NCBI GenBank assembly: GCA_036346275.1
Contig: CM070723.1
Coordinates: forward strand, 2,604,001 to 2,668,000
Direction: 5' to 3'
DNA from: Otatea glauca
Taxonomy: Eukaryota > Streptophyta > Magnoliopsida > Poales > Poaceae
DNA: 64,000 nt
Part shown: one piece after another, positions 34,290 to 44,866 of the stretch
Numbering within the stretch: position 1 is the first letter of the stretch
How the letters are laid out: each line of letters begins with the position of its first letter
Made by a program: the position numbers and the translations under genes
The notes under the pieces: generated by a model
What the model saw: the letters and a program-made list of their open reading frames with translations, nothing else
Told to the model about the DNA's origin: nothing
Database searches by the model: none

Positions 34290-37080
34290 AATTTTGAGCA
34301 ATAAAATACTCAACATAGGTAGGATACGACCGACACCACACAGCGCTATGACGCAATTGCTTCGCCAATTGTGCGAGCTCATGTGCAACTACATTTGCTC
34401 TCTTTTCACGTGCTTAATAGCAAAGATTGAACCTGTCCAGCGAACTCTAGAGCTTCATAGACCAAGAACTAGAACTTTGACGATAGCTATTCGGGCGATT
34501 AAGGATATTAACCGCAGCACTGCAATCTGATTCCAGCATTGTTGAACAACGAATCCATTCTACATTAAGGCAAAAAACTTCATTATATGCAAGGATCTCA
34601 ACCTCCCCTGCACTAGAAGCACAAAGAAAGTAGGACAAGATATTAACAAAGTCCTCCTAACTCCATCTACTTCCACACCCAACCCTCCTTTGGTGGAATC
34701 CACTTCACCAACTTTCTTTGCTTCTCAGAACCCACAGGGTGTTGCAGGCCCGAAGTTTTCCCCCCTTCCTGTCTAGATCTCCAGAATGTCGGATAGAAGA
34801 CAATGTATACCAATACTCTTCAAGGAATTTTATTGATCCCACAATTGAGATAGACTCGCTAGCATGAGTGATGTTATTGCAGATTTGCCAAGTACGCTGG
34901 AGAAGTAGGACAAGCTTTCATCTCTCATCTTCAGGAAGCATATCCAAAATCAGAAGGAGCCACTCCGGCCCAATATAACAAAGGCGATCTTCAGAGGGGA
35001 GTTGCCAGGGAACTCTCATTGCATGTCGTAGGGTTTGAGCATGATCACAATATATTGCAGCATGTTGTCCATCCTCATCAGCTGTACCACAAATATTACA
35101 AATAGGATCTATGTCTAGTGTACATTTCCACTTATTTACCTTTGTGGCCAGTCCATCATGTATGAGCCGTTAGGCAATTTTTTTTGCTTCTTGCGGAATA
35201 GGTAGACTCCATAGCTTATTTCATTGCTTCCCAGTCCCATCTGAATTTGAACTCGTCGTTGATTCTCCATCTTCCAGATACTTCAACTGCATGTGCAATT
35301 TGTAGGCACTACGAACTGAAAACCACCTTGACTTTTCGTAATGACATGCCACAAAATCATCCATCGGTCTACACGTCAGTTTAATTTTGAGTATTTCCTC
35401 AGCATAATGACATCGAAAAACATCCCTAACAACATCCTCTTTCCAGCATCCCCTTCTAGAGTCAATCAATTGAGAAAGCCATTTTAGATGACTTGGTCGA
35501 CGTTTACCAGTTACAAGCAAACTATGTCCTATTGGGATCCAAGGACTGCACCAAATTTTCACCTTTTCTCCCAAGCCAATGCGACAAATAACCCCTTTTT
35601 TTTAGCAAATCTAAGCCGTGAACAATGGCTTTCCATGTTGGCGAGGCTTGGCTAGAAAAGCTGTGTCCAATAACTCACTATTGGGAAAAATACTTGGTTT
35701 TAAGCACTCGCGCACAAAGGCTCTCCGGGATAGAGATTAATCTCCACGCTTGGTGCGCCAGCAGAGCCTAATTAAAGGTTTTCAGGTCTCTAAAACCCAA
35801 ACCATCATGACTCTTGCATCTTGTAAATTTATCCCAAGCGATCTAGTGCGTGCGATGCTTACGACTTTCTACTCCCCACCAAATTTTTTGAATGCCTCTA
35901 GTAAGCAAATTACAAGTCACTGGCAGTTGGAAGATACTCATAATATGTGGGTATCGCTTGCACCACTGACTTGATTAAGACTTCCTTACCACACATCGAT
36001 AAGAACTTCTCACTCCACACCGCTAGACACTTACATAGCTTCTCATGCAAAGGCTGGAAATTTTCTGCCTTTAATCTGCCTTCTGGAGTTGGAAGACCCA
36101 AGTACTAAGGCTCAAAATCAACTCTTACAACACCCAAAGTTGAACGAAGGCTTTTGCTACACCTGGATCAGCATCCTCTTTCAACATGAGTGAACACTTG
36201 CTAGGATTAATTAACTGCTCCATCCCTTCTACAAATTGGCATAAAATACCTTTTATACAACTAGCTTGTTCCACTGTCGCCTTAAAGAAAAGGAGGTTGG
36301 GCTGTCATCTGTGAACAGGAGATGAGAAATACCCGGGGCACGTCAATACATCTTCAGTTCTTGAATACGTTCCTATGCACTTCTTTTTGCAACAGAGCAG
36401 AGAGGTCATCAGCCACAAAAAGGAATAAATATGGAGATAGAGGATTAGCCACAAAAAGGAATAAATATGGAGACAGAGGATCACCTTGGCGGAGACCACG
36501 TGAGGGTTGGAAGGAGTCCAAAGGGACTCCATTGAAGCACACCTCATAACGAACAATGATGACACAACACATAATCCACTACACCCAAGTGCGATGAAAG
36601 CCCAGCTTCAAAAGAACACCTTGCAAATAATCCCAATCCACACGGTCATACGCCTTTCATAAATCCAATTTGAAAGCACATAACTTACTTCGGTCATTAG
36701 ATGCATGCTGAATTGCATAAATACATTCAAAAACTATGAGCGCATTATCAGTGATCATTCTCCCTAGCACAAACGCACTCTGATTTGGGGAAATAATCTT
36801 GCAAAAAGGGACACAATCTGTTAACCATACACACTTCGAAACCACCTTATACACTACATTGCACAAGTTGATAGGTCGAAAATCTGCCAATGTTTCAGGA
36901 AAGCGCTTCTTGGGAATTAAAACCACGGTAGTATCATTCACACCCTTTGGCATATGGCACTCCTCAAAGCAAGTACGGACGGATTTGATAATATCTTTCT
37001 TTAGCACCCCCCAATTTCGCTGGAAAAAACGAGCAGGAAAGCCATCCGGATTTGAGCCATAAGGGGCCCAATCTAAAAAA
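34290..37080 (-). pseudogene. LINE ORF2, RT to RNase H part
   Basis: RT landmarks are KGVNDTTVVLIPKK, DFRPINLCNVVYKVVSKC and NQSAFVLGRMITDNALI (37007-36657), then LRQGDPLSPYLFLFVA (36572-36354) and a LLFTDDSP catalytic box (near 36315; FADD in active elements). LKAENFQPLHEKLCKCLAVWSEKFLS (36101-35910) is the post-RT part. MGEKVKIWCSPWIP to VRSAYKLHMQ (35574-35221) is the start of zf-RVT. SDCSAAVNILNR with HELAQLAKQLRHSAVW (34640-34330) is RNase H, where the Asp of SDC is catalytic. Numerous stops and frameshifts make it inactive. Confidence 0.8.
36411..36482 (-). repeat. 36-bp tandem duplication inside the LINE RT
   Basis: Two adjacent 36-bp units differ at one or two bases and encode PLSPYLFLFVA(N/D) twice, duplicating the conserved RT block in frame. 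It is a post-insertion or lineage-specific slip. Confidence 0.85.
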
Positions 37081-37479
37081 GAGCGTCATTGATCTCCTCA
37101 TCTGTAAAAGGCTTGCATAGATCTTCATTCATCACATTAGTGACCAAGGGTTGAAAATATTAACGAGTGCCTCATGCTGAATGTTCGGGTCACTAGTAAA
37201 AAGAGTTTTGAAATAATCCACTGTGAGCTTTTCCATTTCCTCATTTTTGTCACACCATGTACCATCTGATCTTTTGAGACGTTTTATTTTGTTTTTCTAT
37301 GCCCGCCAGACAGCCTTTTGATGGAAATACTTCGTGTTTTTGACACCCTCTTAAGCCAAGAGATCCGTGATCTATGAAGCCAAAGCATTTCTTCTCTATA
37401 GAGCACTTCATTCATCCTGGATACTATTTCTTGTACTTATTGGCGAAATTAGAGCATGCAATTCTGATAGTTTTGCATA

Positions 37480-39140
37480 GAGCCATAGGATCAAGGATAA
37501 TCGACTAGAGGGGGGTGAATATGAGGTTTTTAAAATTCTTTGGCTCTAATTGCAATAAATGGTCAAGCAATACTAGAATTAGAAATTTTAAAAATTAAAA
37601 CCTAAATTGTCTAGGTTTCGCTAAGTACACCAACAAGCTATGTCTAAGCAATTTAACAATCCTAGATAAAAAGAGCAAACACTAAGTACACTAGAAATGT
37701 AAAGTTGCACAAATGAACACAAGAGATCAAACCAAAAGAGATGGACACAAGAGTTTTATCCTATAGTCTCGGAGACTTGCCGGTCTCCCCTAATTCACAT
37801 TGAGGAAGCTTGAACAAATCAAGCTGGCTCCTTGCGCAAATGAGTCTCCCTCGATCACTAGTGGTAGCTCTTCCCCGCTTCGGGTATGTGATCTCCAACC
37901 TTCACAATCCTCCGGGCCTTCTCACAAGCTCCTTTGAGAAGATCATCGGTTCTCACACTTTCAAGCCGTCTAAGAGGCGGCAACTTTCAATAGAATAAAC
38001 CTTTACGTTTTCTTGAGATTGATCAAGTGTCAATGGTTTAACTTTAATGCACACACTTGAATTCTCTCAACAACTCATAAAATATAAATTAAATACACTA
38101 GAGATGATGAGAGACTTGCAAGTGCACACAAGTATGCAATGAATGTCTAAGAGAGTGCCCTTGTTGCAAGTGGGAGTGTATTTATAGCCATCACCAACAA
38201 ATCTAGTTGTTACTACATAATTCCTTAAAAATTCAAGAAAGTCGGTACTACCGCTCATGTAGGACCGGTAGTGCTGGTCTCAGGCTCAATAGTCGACTGT
38301 AGCATTTAATGCTGAGAGGAACTAGCCGTTGCTACAGTACCCCTGGCACTACCGCCCATGTAGGACTGATAGTGCCGGCCATAAGCACTAAGAAATGTGC
38401 ATTTTCTCCATTTTCTAGTAAAAGACTGCCATGCATTTGGGTCAGTACTACCGCACCTGCAGCAGTACCGCTCCCAGATGGACGGTAGTGCCAACCGAGT
38501 AAAACTCCGAAGAATGTACCATTCTGAAAAACAACCACCGATCACTAGGGACGGTACTACCGCACCTGCGATAGTACCGCCCTAAGTAGGTCGGTAGTGC
38601 CGGCCTGGGCACACCCAAAAAACAGTCATTCTGTAAAAGAACTACTAGCCACTGGGGCCGGTACCACCGTGCCTGCGGCAATACCGCTCCCAGATGGGCG
38701 ATAGTGCCGACCTAGCAGAACCTCAAAAACAACCTTCCCTGTTAAATAACTATCGCCCCCCTGAGCCGGTACTACCACCCTTGCGTCAGTACAGCTCCTA
38801 GATGGTAGTAGTGTCGATAATACAGAATTTTAGAGAAATGCACATGACCAAAGTATGAGCATGAATTTTAGCCATTGAAACTAAATTTACTTCAAGCTAC
38901 TAGCCAAAGGTCTCTTTTAGTAGTACGACACCTACACTAGCAATTTGATCTTTTCTCCAAACTCCTAGATCGGCAAAAGCTAGAAAAAGAGTCCTTACAA
39001 ATTATACCTTTGCGTTAGCTTGATGTTCCAATTTTCTTAAAGCTCGACGATTTCATCTTTTCATAGGACCAACCTATTTTTCATAGCCTCAAAAAAAAAT
39101 ATTAATCCTTAAAATATTATTATCATTAATTACAAAAACA
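37480..39140 (-). mobile_element. Copia-type long LTR fragment inserted in the LINE
   Basis: On the minus strand it opens TGTTTTTGTAATTAATGA and closes with ATTCACCCCCCTCTAGTCGA, then CCTTGATCCTA. This is the same architecture as the solo LTR at 12333-14866 (opening near GTGATTAATGACAA, closing CACCCCCCTCTAGGCGAC). No gag-pol is present, so it is a solo LTR or fragment. I could not see matching target duplications, so its ends are approximate. Confidence 0.6.
38246..38815 (-). repeat. tandem array of about six 100-110-bp units with GGTACTACCGC motifs
   Basis: Units start near 38246, 38345, 38443, 38553, 38663 and 38768. Each opens with GG(T/C)ACTACCGC, most carry (C/A)AGTACCGCTCCCAGATGG, and each ends GGTAGTGCCGGCC-like. 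The motifs are partly palindromic. Confidence 0.75.
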
Positions 39141-39880
39141 AACCTGAAGAGCGACTCCAATTCCCGATTGAGCCAAACTATCTTGGCTCCAGCTTTTCAG
39201 AGATCTCATGACCGACTTTAACGTCTGTGCCACTTCCCCCAGATCCTTTTTACGCTCGCTTTTCTCCCAGCCTCCCAGGCCTATGTGATCACCTCTCCCA
39301 ACGACTCCTCTCTCTCCCACATGATTTCATACCGGAGAAGTAAAGGACAGTGGTCAGAGCAAGGGGAAGAAAGATGCTCAACCGAGGCATTATCAAAAAT
39401 ATCCATCCACTCGGATAGCTGCTGCTCGGTCGAGTCTCACTTCGACATTACGCCGCCCCTGTTTCATATTGTCATAGGTCCACGGAGGGCCTGAAAAACC
39501 AATATCCTGCAGCTCGGAGATTTCAAGCACATCCCGAAACACCTCCATTTGACGCTCTCCTCGTCGAGTTGCCGAAAAATGTTCGAACTGCCACATAGCT
39601 TCATTGAAATCACTAATTATCACCCAAGGATTCTTTGATTTATCTTTCAGACGCTGTAAAATTTCCCACATAAGATGACGGTCCTCCACACGAGGTTCTC
39701 CAAAGACAAAGTGGCTCTCCATTGTGGTGACATCGGGTCTTCACGAATCAAAACTTCTATGAATCTTCTCGACATTCCCAGCAATGAAACATCTATGCAC
39801 TAATCCCAGAATAGAGCTATACCGCCACTATTCCCCTTACTATTATTGAGTTGTAAAAGAGGTGGATCTCACGGGCGCTC
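39130..39880 (-). pseudogene. LINE endonuclease domain
   Basis: The frame at 39722-39393 carries NPWVIISDFNEAMWQFEH, the SDFN motif of AP-type endonucleases, followed by the GPPWTYDNMKQGRRNVEVRLDR block, where TYDN and RLDR are conserved. Upstream (39880-39740) GNSGGIALFWD-like and VSLLGMSRRFI-like text appears in shifted frames. The reading frame is broken. Confidence 0.8.
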
Positions 39881-40212
39881 TGATACCATGAAAGATATGA
39901 ATGATCCAACACACATTGCATTCATAGCTGTGGTCTATTAATAGGCACTTACAATGAGAGTCGAACGATGAGCCTTGGCTCATGGGTTCGTTACAGATCC
40001 GTGAATGCAGGCATGGTGAAGACGTGTGCGTAGAGCTTGACCGAGTCTATAGCTATACAATGCAAGACTACAATACGTATGCATTCACGGATCTGTAACG
40101 AACCCATGAGCCAAGGCTCATCGTTCGACTCTCATTGTAAGTGCCTATTAATAGACCACAGCTATGAATGCAATGTGTGTTGGATCATTCATATCTTTCA
40201 TAGTATCAGAGC
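39877..40212. repeat. inverted repeat of Copia LTR 3' ends with primer-binding sites outward
   Basis: Left arm 39877-40009 and right arm 40080-40212 are reverse complements over 133 bp with one mismatch (39887/40202). The inner 122 bp are perfect, and the spacer is 70 bp. Reading outward, each arm ends CATATCTTTCA followed by T(G/A)GTATCAGAGC, a Copia LTR 3' end plus the iMet-tRNA primer-binding site. Both outer ends therefore look like 'LTR end plus PBS'. Confidence 0.9.
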
Positions 40213-40480
40213 ATTGCAACTTCCGCATCCTGGCCTATCCATCAACTTGATGTGAAGAACGCTTTCCTCCACGGTAATCTCTCCGAAACAGTCTACTGTT
40301 CACAACCGGGTCTTGAACTCGAGACTTCTTGGCTTTGATACCATATTGAGTTGCATGCACCAACCAGTTCACTGAAAAGCTTAAACTCAAGCTGATGAAA
40401 GGTAGGCAATTCACTTATACTTCAACAACTATCAACAGCCAGGCAACCTTTCATACCTAGGCGCCACCTGAGGTTTTTCA
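40213..40480 (+). pseudogene. Copia reverse-transcriptase scrap next to the inverted LTR ends
   Basis: Right after the primer-binding site, 40237-40330 encodes HQLDVKNAFLHGNLSETVYC, the first catalytic block of Copia RT (Asp of LDVKNAFLHG). The leader, gag, protease and integrase are absent, so the junction skips about 3 kb of a normal element. The rest, up to 40480, is unassigned. Confidence 0.75.
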
Positions 40481-40606
40481 TTCTGCTCTCACATTGCCTT
40501 GTCTCTGACAAGAAGACAATTTTGGGGTTATATTGCTGCACTAGGGCAGCCAGTTCCCGAACTGTCCAGGAGTTCCCCGCGCGTCGTCAGTTCCAAACGA
40601 GTGGAT

Positions 40607-41571
40607 TCATTTCTCCTGACGGGGCTCGCCATGAGCACCCGTCAGGTTTTCAGCAGACAATTTATTGTTGTTAGCAAAACGACTTCTCTTTACAACTCCA
40701 CTTAGATTAACTCCTGTATGCATCACTAGCGCCTTCAACTCACTGGTAGTTGGTTCCTTCTCCTGATTTCCAGCAGCTCTTTTACCCAGGACAGAAGGTG
40801 AATCAGTCAGCTGGACTTCTAAACCTTCGTCATTCTTCTGAAGAGATTGTTTCACTGTACCAAAGGCATGACTTATAGCAACATCTCTAGCACTGTCAGC
40901 TCCAGAAGAACTCAGAATCTTTTCTTTTTTGGACATTACTTTAATTTGGTATTTCCATTTCCTATCTGAAATCACTGTCGAACCAACATCCACTCGAGTC
41001 GGTCTTTTGTCGGACGAGGAATAGTTTTGGTCTCCTGACGTCTGATGCAGAACCACCTCCGTTGTCTTTCTTGCTTCCCATTTACTTGCTAGCTCTTTTT
41101 AACCAGACCATCAATTCCCCCCTGCTGCATTGTAACATTGCTCTGGACTTTGCCCCTAGTTTCAGTTTGATTCTGAACATTTAGCCTCTCCACTTTCCCT
41201 GCAAGATCGTTCGCATCCTCCTTATTTTCTGCTTCCTCAGACAAAACAGAATATTCATCCTGCTTCTCCACAAAGACTTGAGATGGGACAGGTTTACCTG
41301 ACATCCCATTGAAAGACGAGGCAGCCTGTTCCTTCATTGATGTCGCCGAAGCAGAGGGTGTAGCTTTACGATTACTTCCAAAATCCAGGTTTCTAGCCAC
41401 CGAATGTGCAGGATCCGCCGTGACTGTCCAACTCCTGTGCTCAAACTTCTTATACGGGGAAGCCCGTAACTCTAAACCATAGCGAATGTCCGGCCTATCC
41501 TTCACCTCTTGAACGCAGTCACGTTCAGTATGCCCCATGCGGCCACAGAAAAAGCAAAAAAGAGGTACCAT
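40607..41571 (-). pseudogene. LINE ORF1 (nucleic-acid-binding protein), 3' part
   Basis: It begins MVPLFCFFCGRMGHTERDC, a CCHC zinc knuckle (C-x2-C-x4-H-x4-C) as in plant L1 ORF1 proteins, followed by YGLELRASP, a common continuation. The downstream low-complexity tail is interrupted by a stop near 41089 and resumes at 41056-40607. The N-terminal DUF4283-like part is not seen, so the LINE is 5' truncated or further decayed. Confidence 0.7.
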
Positions 41572-41580
41572 CTCATATTT

Positions 41581-42312
41581 GAGATTATACTTTTCTGCGT
41601 ATGTTCTTTTCCTTTAATCTACAGTACTATAGATGTTCATACAAACTTGGAAATGATACAAAATTTACATATACTTTAGCTTAAATAAATATTCTTTTTG
41701 ACAGTTTCAATTAGAGGTGGCTATCGAGCTTAACGATATAATGGGCAGCTCTATTGCCTCTTTCGTTCAAAAAAATGTTTTGAAATTCGATAGCAACTTC
41801 TATGCACCACCCTCTCCATACAATTTGCACAAATCCTAAAACAATCAAAGGTGCAAGTAATCACCATCCACTTTTTATTTATGCTTTGATAGTTGTGCAA
41901 CTTTTAAAAAATAATGTATAGAAGCACCTCTCACGTTTATTTTCTAAGGATAAATTTAAACTAAAATAACACTTATCTTTAAACAGAGGGAGGCAGGGTT
42001 CGGTGCTCTTGTTAAGAGATTATTTTCTAGCCCAGATGATCACCTTGAAATTGCCTAGCAATCTTCATGTTTCAGTGTCCTTGCTCCCCCACTATTCATT
42101 TTGCTATCCCACTTCTGATCATTCTGAAACCACCTTGGTTTGAGAACAATTGCATTGCAAAAAGATAAATCAAGCAATCTTCTAAAAGAGGCACGGCCGC
42201 ACGCAGAGCAAGTGTGTTCATTGTTTAATTGGGAGAAGAAAACAAAGATGAAAATGTCAGCGACATATGGCTTCCGATTAGAAGATCGGTGATAGGATAA
42301 CATTTTCTTCTC
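41581..42312. other. spacer between LINE and ATG18-like pseudogene
   Basis: AT-rich sequence, no gene seen. It includes the 3' flank of the WD40 pseudogene on the minus strand. Confidence 0.4.
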
Positions 42313-43200
42313 CCTCATCTCTGACTCCGAATGTTCACGAAGTTCCTGTACTCCAGCTGCGTCATCTCGCCTCCCTTCTCCGGGTCGAATCGGTAACACT
42401 GCCGACGATCTACCCACCGCAACCTTCTCGTATACGGTGGCCTCACCTCTTGGACCAAAGTGCCGTCGGCGGCGAGGAAGACGCTGATGAGGATGCCCCT
42501 GACGCTGGCCGTGGCGACGAGCCGCCCGTCCCACGACATGGCCATGCACGGGAGGGGCGAGGAATGCGCGCGGATGGACATCGGCTTGATTTCCCCGACC
42601 CACCGCTCCACGTACACCTTGCCGACCTTCGAGCCCGGGCACGCGAACGCGAATGGCGGGCCTGGTCCCTGCGACACGGCGCAGAGGCCGAAGGGATTGC
42701 TCTCCGTGTCCACCCTGTGCAACAATGAATTCTACGTGTCGTATACGTCCACATGGCCGTCGTGGACGAGCACGGTCTTGTGGCGGTGGACGTGCACGGC
42801 CTGCACGTCGCCGCCGGTCTCCATCTCCTTCCAATCGTACTACCAATGGTAATTGATGAAGCCTGGCTTCCAGCGTCCGGCGAAAAATTTGGTTTCAGAG
42901 CCAGGAACGGCCGCAACACGACTCGCAATGGCGCAGATCGACGCTTTCCGGTGGAGCATTTCGCCGCCCGCGAGGATGATAGTCTTACTGGCATATTTCT
43001 CTTGGTAGAGGGCCGCGCAGATTGAAGGTGTCGCAGCAGAGCCAATGGACGGCGGAGGCCGCGCCGACGATGAAGCAGGACGCATCGCAACTAAAGGAGA
43101 GCTGCGTGAGAGTAGACGGCAGAGAAGGAGTAGGCCTGATCCTTGAGTCGCCGCCGGAGGCTGGGATGTCGAGATTCATAAGAGGATTTGAGGATGCCAT
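42313..43200 (-). pseudogene. ATG18/WIPI-like WD40 (PROPPIN) pseudogene
   Basis: The 5' part (43200-42985) starts MASSNPLMNLDIP and contains LTQLSFSCDASCFIVGAAS, the first blade of ATG18-type propellers. A second stretch (42850-42725) reads DVQAVHVHRHKTVLVHDGHV and YDT, and a third (42725-42313) carries NPFGLCAVSQGPG, AYPGS-like CPGSKVGKVYV, IRAHSSPLPCMAMSWDGRLV and ATASVRGILISVF. PROPPINs bind PI3P/PI(3,5)P2 through an FRRG motif in autophagy. Here the chain passes from TLVQEVRPP almost straight to RFDPEKGGEMTQLEYRNF, the family's C-terminus, so FRRG and about two to three blades are missing. In-frame TAG codons occur after INYHW and after YDT, and the frame shifts after FNLR. No functional protein is expected. 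Confidence 0.68.
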
Positions 43201-43300
43201 GGCAAATACGAATATGTGTATAAAAATCGCGCCCGTACGATCGAGATGAGAACTAAGTTTTTATTAATGAGACATAAAAATCAAATTAAATAAAGAAAAA

Positions 43301-43525
43301 ATCCATATAACAACGTGAGGTTTGCTCAAAAGTCCGTCAACACACGCTAAACTTTGAAACCGGTTATCTAGCACTCCAAACTTTCCAATCCCGTTCGTTT
43401 AACACACTAAGTGTCCATATAACACCCTTAACTTTGCTCAAAAGTCCGTATCCTTCCGACACTCTAAACTTTGAAAGTGGTTATCTAGTATATCAAATTT
43501 TCTAATTCCCATTCGTTTAACACTG
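43301..43525 (+). repeat. two-unit tandem repeat, about 110 bp
   Basis: Both units contain TCCATATAACA, TTTGCTCAAAAGTCCGT, CTAAACTTTGAAA, GGTTATCTAG and ATTCGTTTAACAC. The sequence resembles MITE-like non-coding DNA. Confidence 0.7.
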
Positions 43526-44676
43526 GGTATACCATGAGTAGAAATATCATAAGCACATATGTAGATATAGGTAACCACTAAGAAGAGGTAGAAATAGGAA
43601 TGTGAGTCCTATGTTGTAACAAATTTGTTGTGTAGTAGTGAAGAGTTGGGTTAACTCTCTCTTGTGTATAAATGTTGGTAAGCGTACGTATACAGTATTT
43701 TGGTTGTGATTCAATGTGAGGGGCTTGGCTACTCAGAATCACAACAATCCTTGCTTTAATGTGAGAACAGCTTGGTCGCGCGAAATCCAATAATTAATAA
43801 ATCACTAAGTAGTACGAAGAAAAGACTAACAAACTTAGTATAATTAGTATAGGCGTGTAGGTTCTTTGTCGTGGGTATTAAGTTCCACCCCCCAGATTTC
43901 CCAGCACTCTATAACGAAGGTTTGGTACCGCTCACAAGATCATGGCACTTCGAAGTATAGATAATACTGATACCTATGTTTCCAATGTATAACTATTTTT
44001 TGAGTGTAAAAATGAACTCTTGGAGATTTGATAAGGAGTATAACTAGGATAAAACTATTATGTGTAATTCAAAAGAACAATTTTTAAACGAACAAGCTGT
44101 CAAATATATGTAAGGAATCGCATGCACGCGATCATCTCTTTCTAAAAAGGTTCTAATAATTTATGTTGGAAGGCTTTGTCCCCGGTCTTGTTCTCCTAAC
44201 TAACTAAGATCCCATTCTCAGAAACAGAAGGCCGGCCAGCCCTCAACCTGTAACAAACGCAGATAATCACAGCAAATTAAAAGGGAGTAGGTCTGGTGTA
44301 CATCTTGGAGCAACTTGCCGTTGGTGGTGCTGAAGACGCACGCTCGTCCGGCACGTCGACGGGACCCGCGGTAGACCTACACCCCAGCCCTTGTCCTTCC
44401 GTGGGGAGGCGAGCACGAACTGCCCTACCTAGCCGTCAAGCTGATCGAGCAAGCGCACACAACCTCAGCGGGCTAGGGCTTGTCCCCACCCGCTTCACCT
44501 TCGAAGTCTTCACCCCATGGTTGGACATCACATACAGCGTCGCCTCCACTTGGCGATAAGAACACGATGGCCGAGAACAACTCGGTGAGCACCTCGGCAT
44601 AGGCCCACGTCGCAGGGAGAGCCGTCCGGGGAGATGAAGCGACGCCTCCTGTCGTGGCCGCGTCAAAGTACCCTGT
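43526..44676. other. intergenic region with a GC-rich remnant
   Basis: The first 750 bp are AT-rich with no gene. Positions 44290-44670 are GC-rich and carry open frames on both strands (for example minus 44684-44436) without a recognisable domain. This may be a host-gene remnant next to the truncated 3' LTR. Confidence 0.35.
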
Positions 44677-44849
44677 ACTCTCAAAATGAGTCGCGGTTCT
44701 GTTTATATTGACATTGTTAGTTGAACTACGGTCTATACGACAACAGAAAAACAGAGAAAATTCAGGGGAGATGGCGAGAGATTAGGAGAGCATCTAGAAC
44801 GTAAGAATAGGTCCTTAACAGACTAACTAACTACATGACTCTTTCAACA
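44677..44849 (-). repeat. 3' LTR of Copia 2, truncated
   Basis: It matches 49127-49311 plus 50221-50234 over its whole length, and lacks the last 40 or so bases of the LTR. Confidence 0.75.
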
Positions 44850-44866
44850 GTCCCCCCCCGAAATCT
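44850..44866 (-). other. polypurine tract of Copia 2
   Basis: On the minus strand a GATTTCGGGGGGGGGAC run lies directly before TGTTGAAAG of the 3' LTR. Confidence 0.8.

Larger units (their letters stand above)
34220..41580 (-). mobile_element. decayed LINE (plant L1-type), interrupted by two later insertions
   Basis: On the minus strand the order is ORF1 zinc knuckle (41571-40607), endonuclease (about 39880-39130), reverse transcriptase (about 37080-35900), zf-RVT (35574-35221), RNase H (about 34640-34290) and an A-rich tail (34250-34224). ORF1-EN-RT-RNase H is the plant L1 layout. The coding region has many stops and shifts. A Copia-type LTR fragment (about 37480-39140) separates endonuclease from RT. 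An inverted Copia-LTR structure with an attached RT scrap (39877 to about 40480) sits near the endonuclease start. Target duplications were not found. Confidence 0.8.

Noticed and set aside
38246..38815. CRISPR-like array of regularly spaced repeats
   Set aside because: The units are tandem and degenerate without unique spacers, and they lie inside an LTR in a plant genome.
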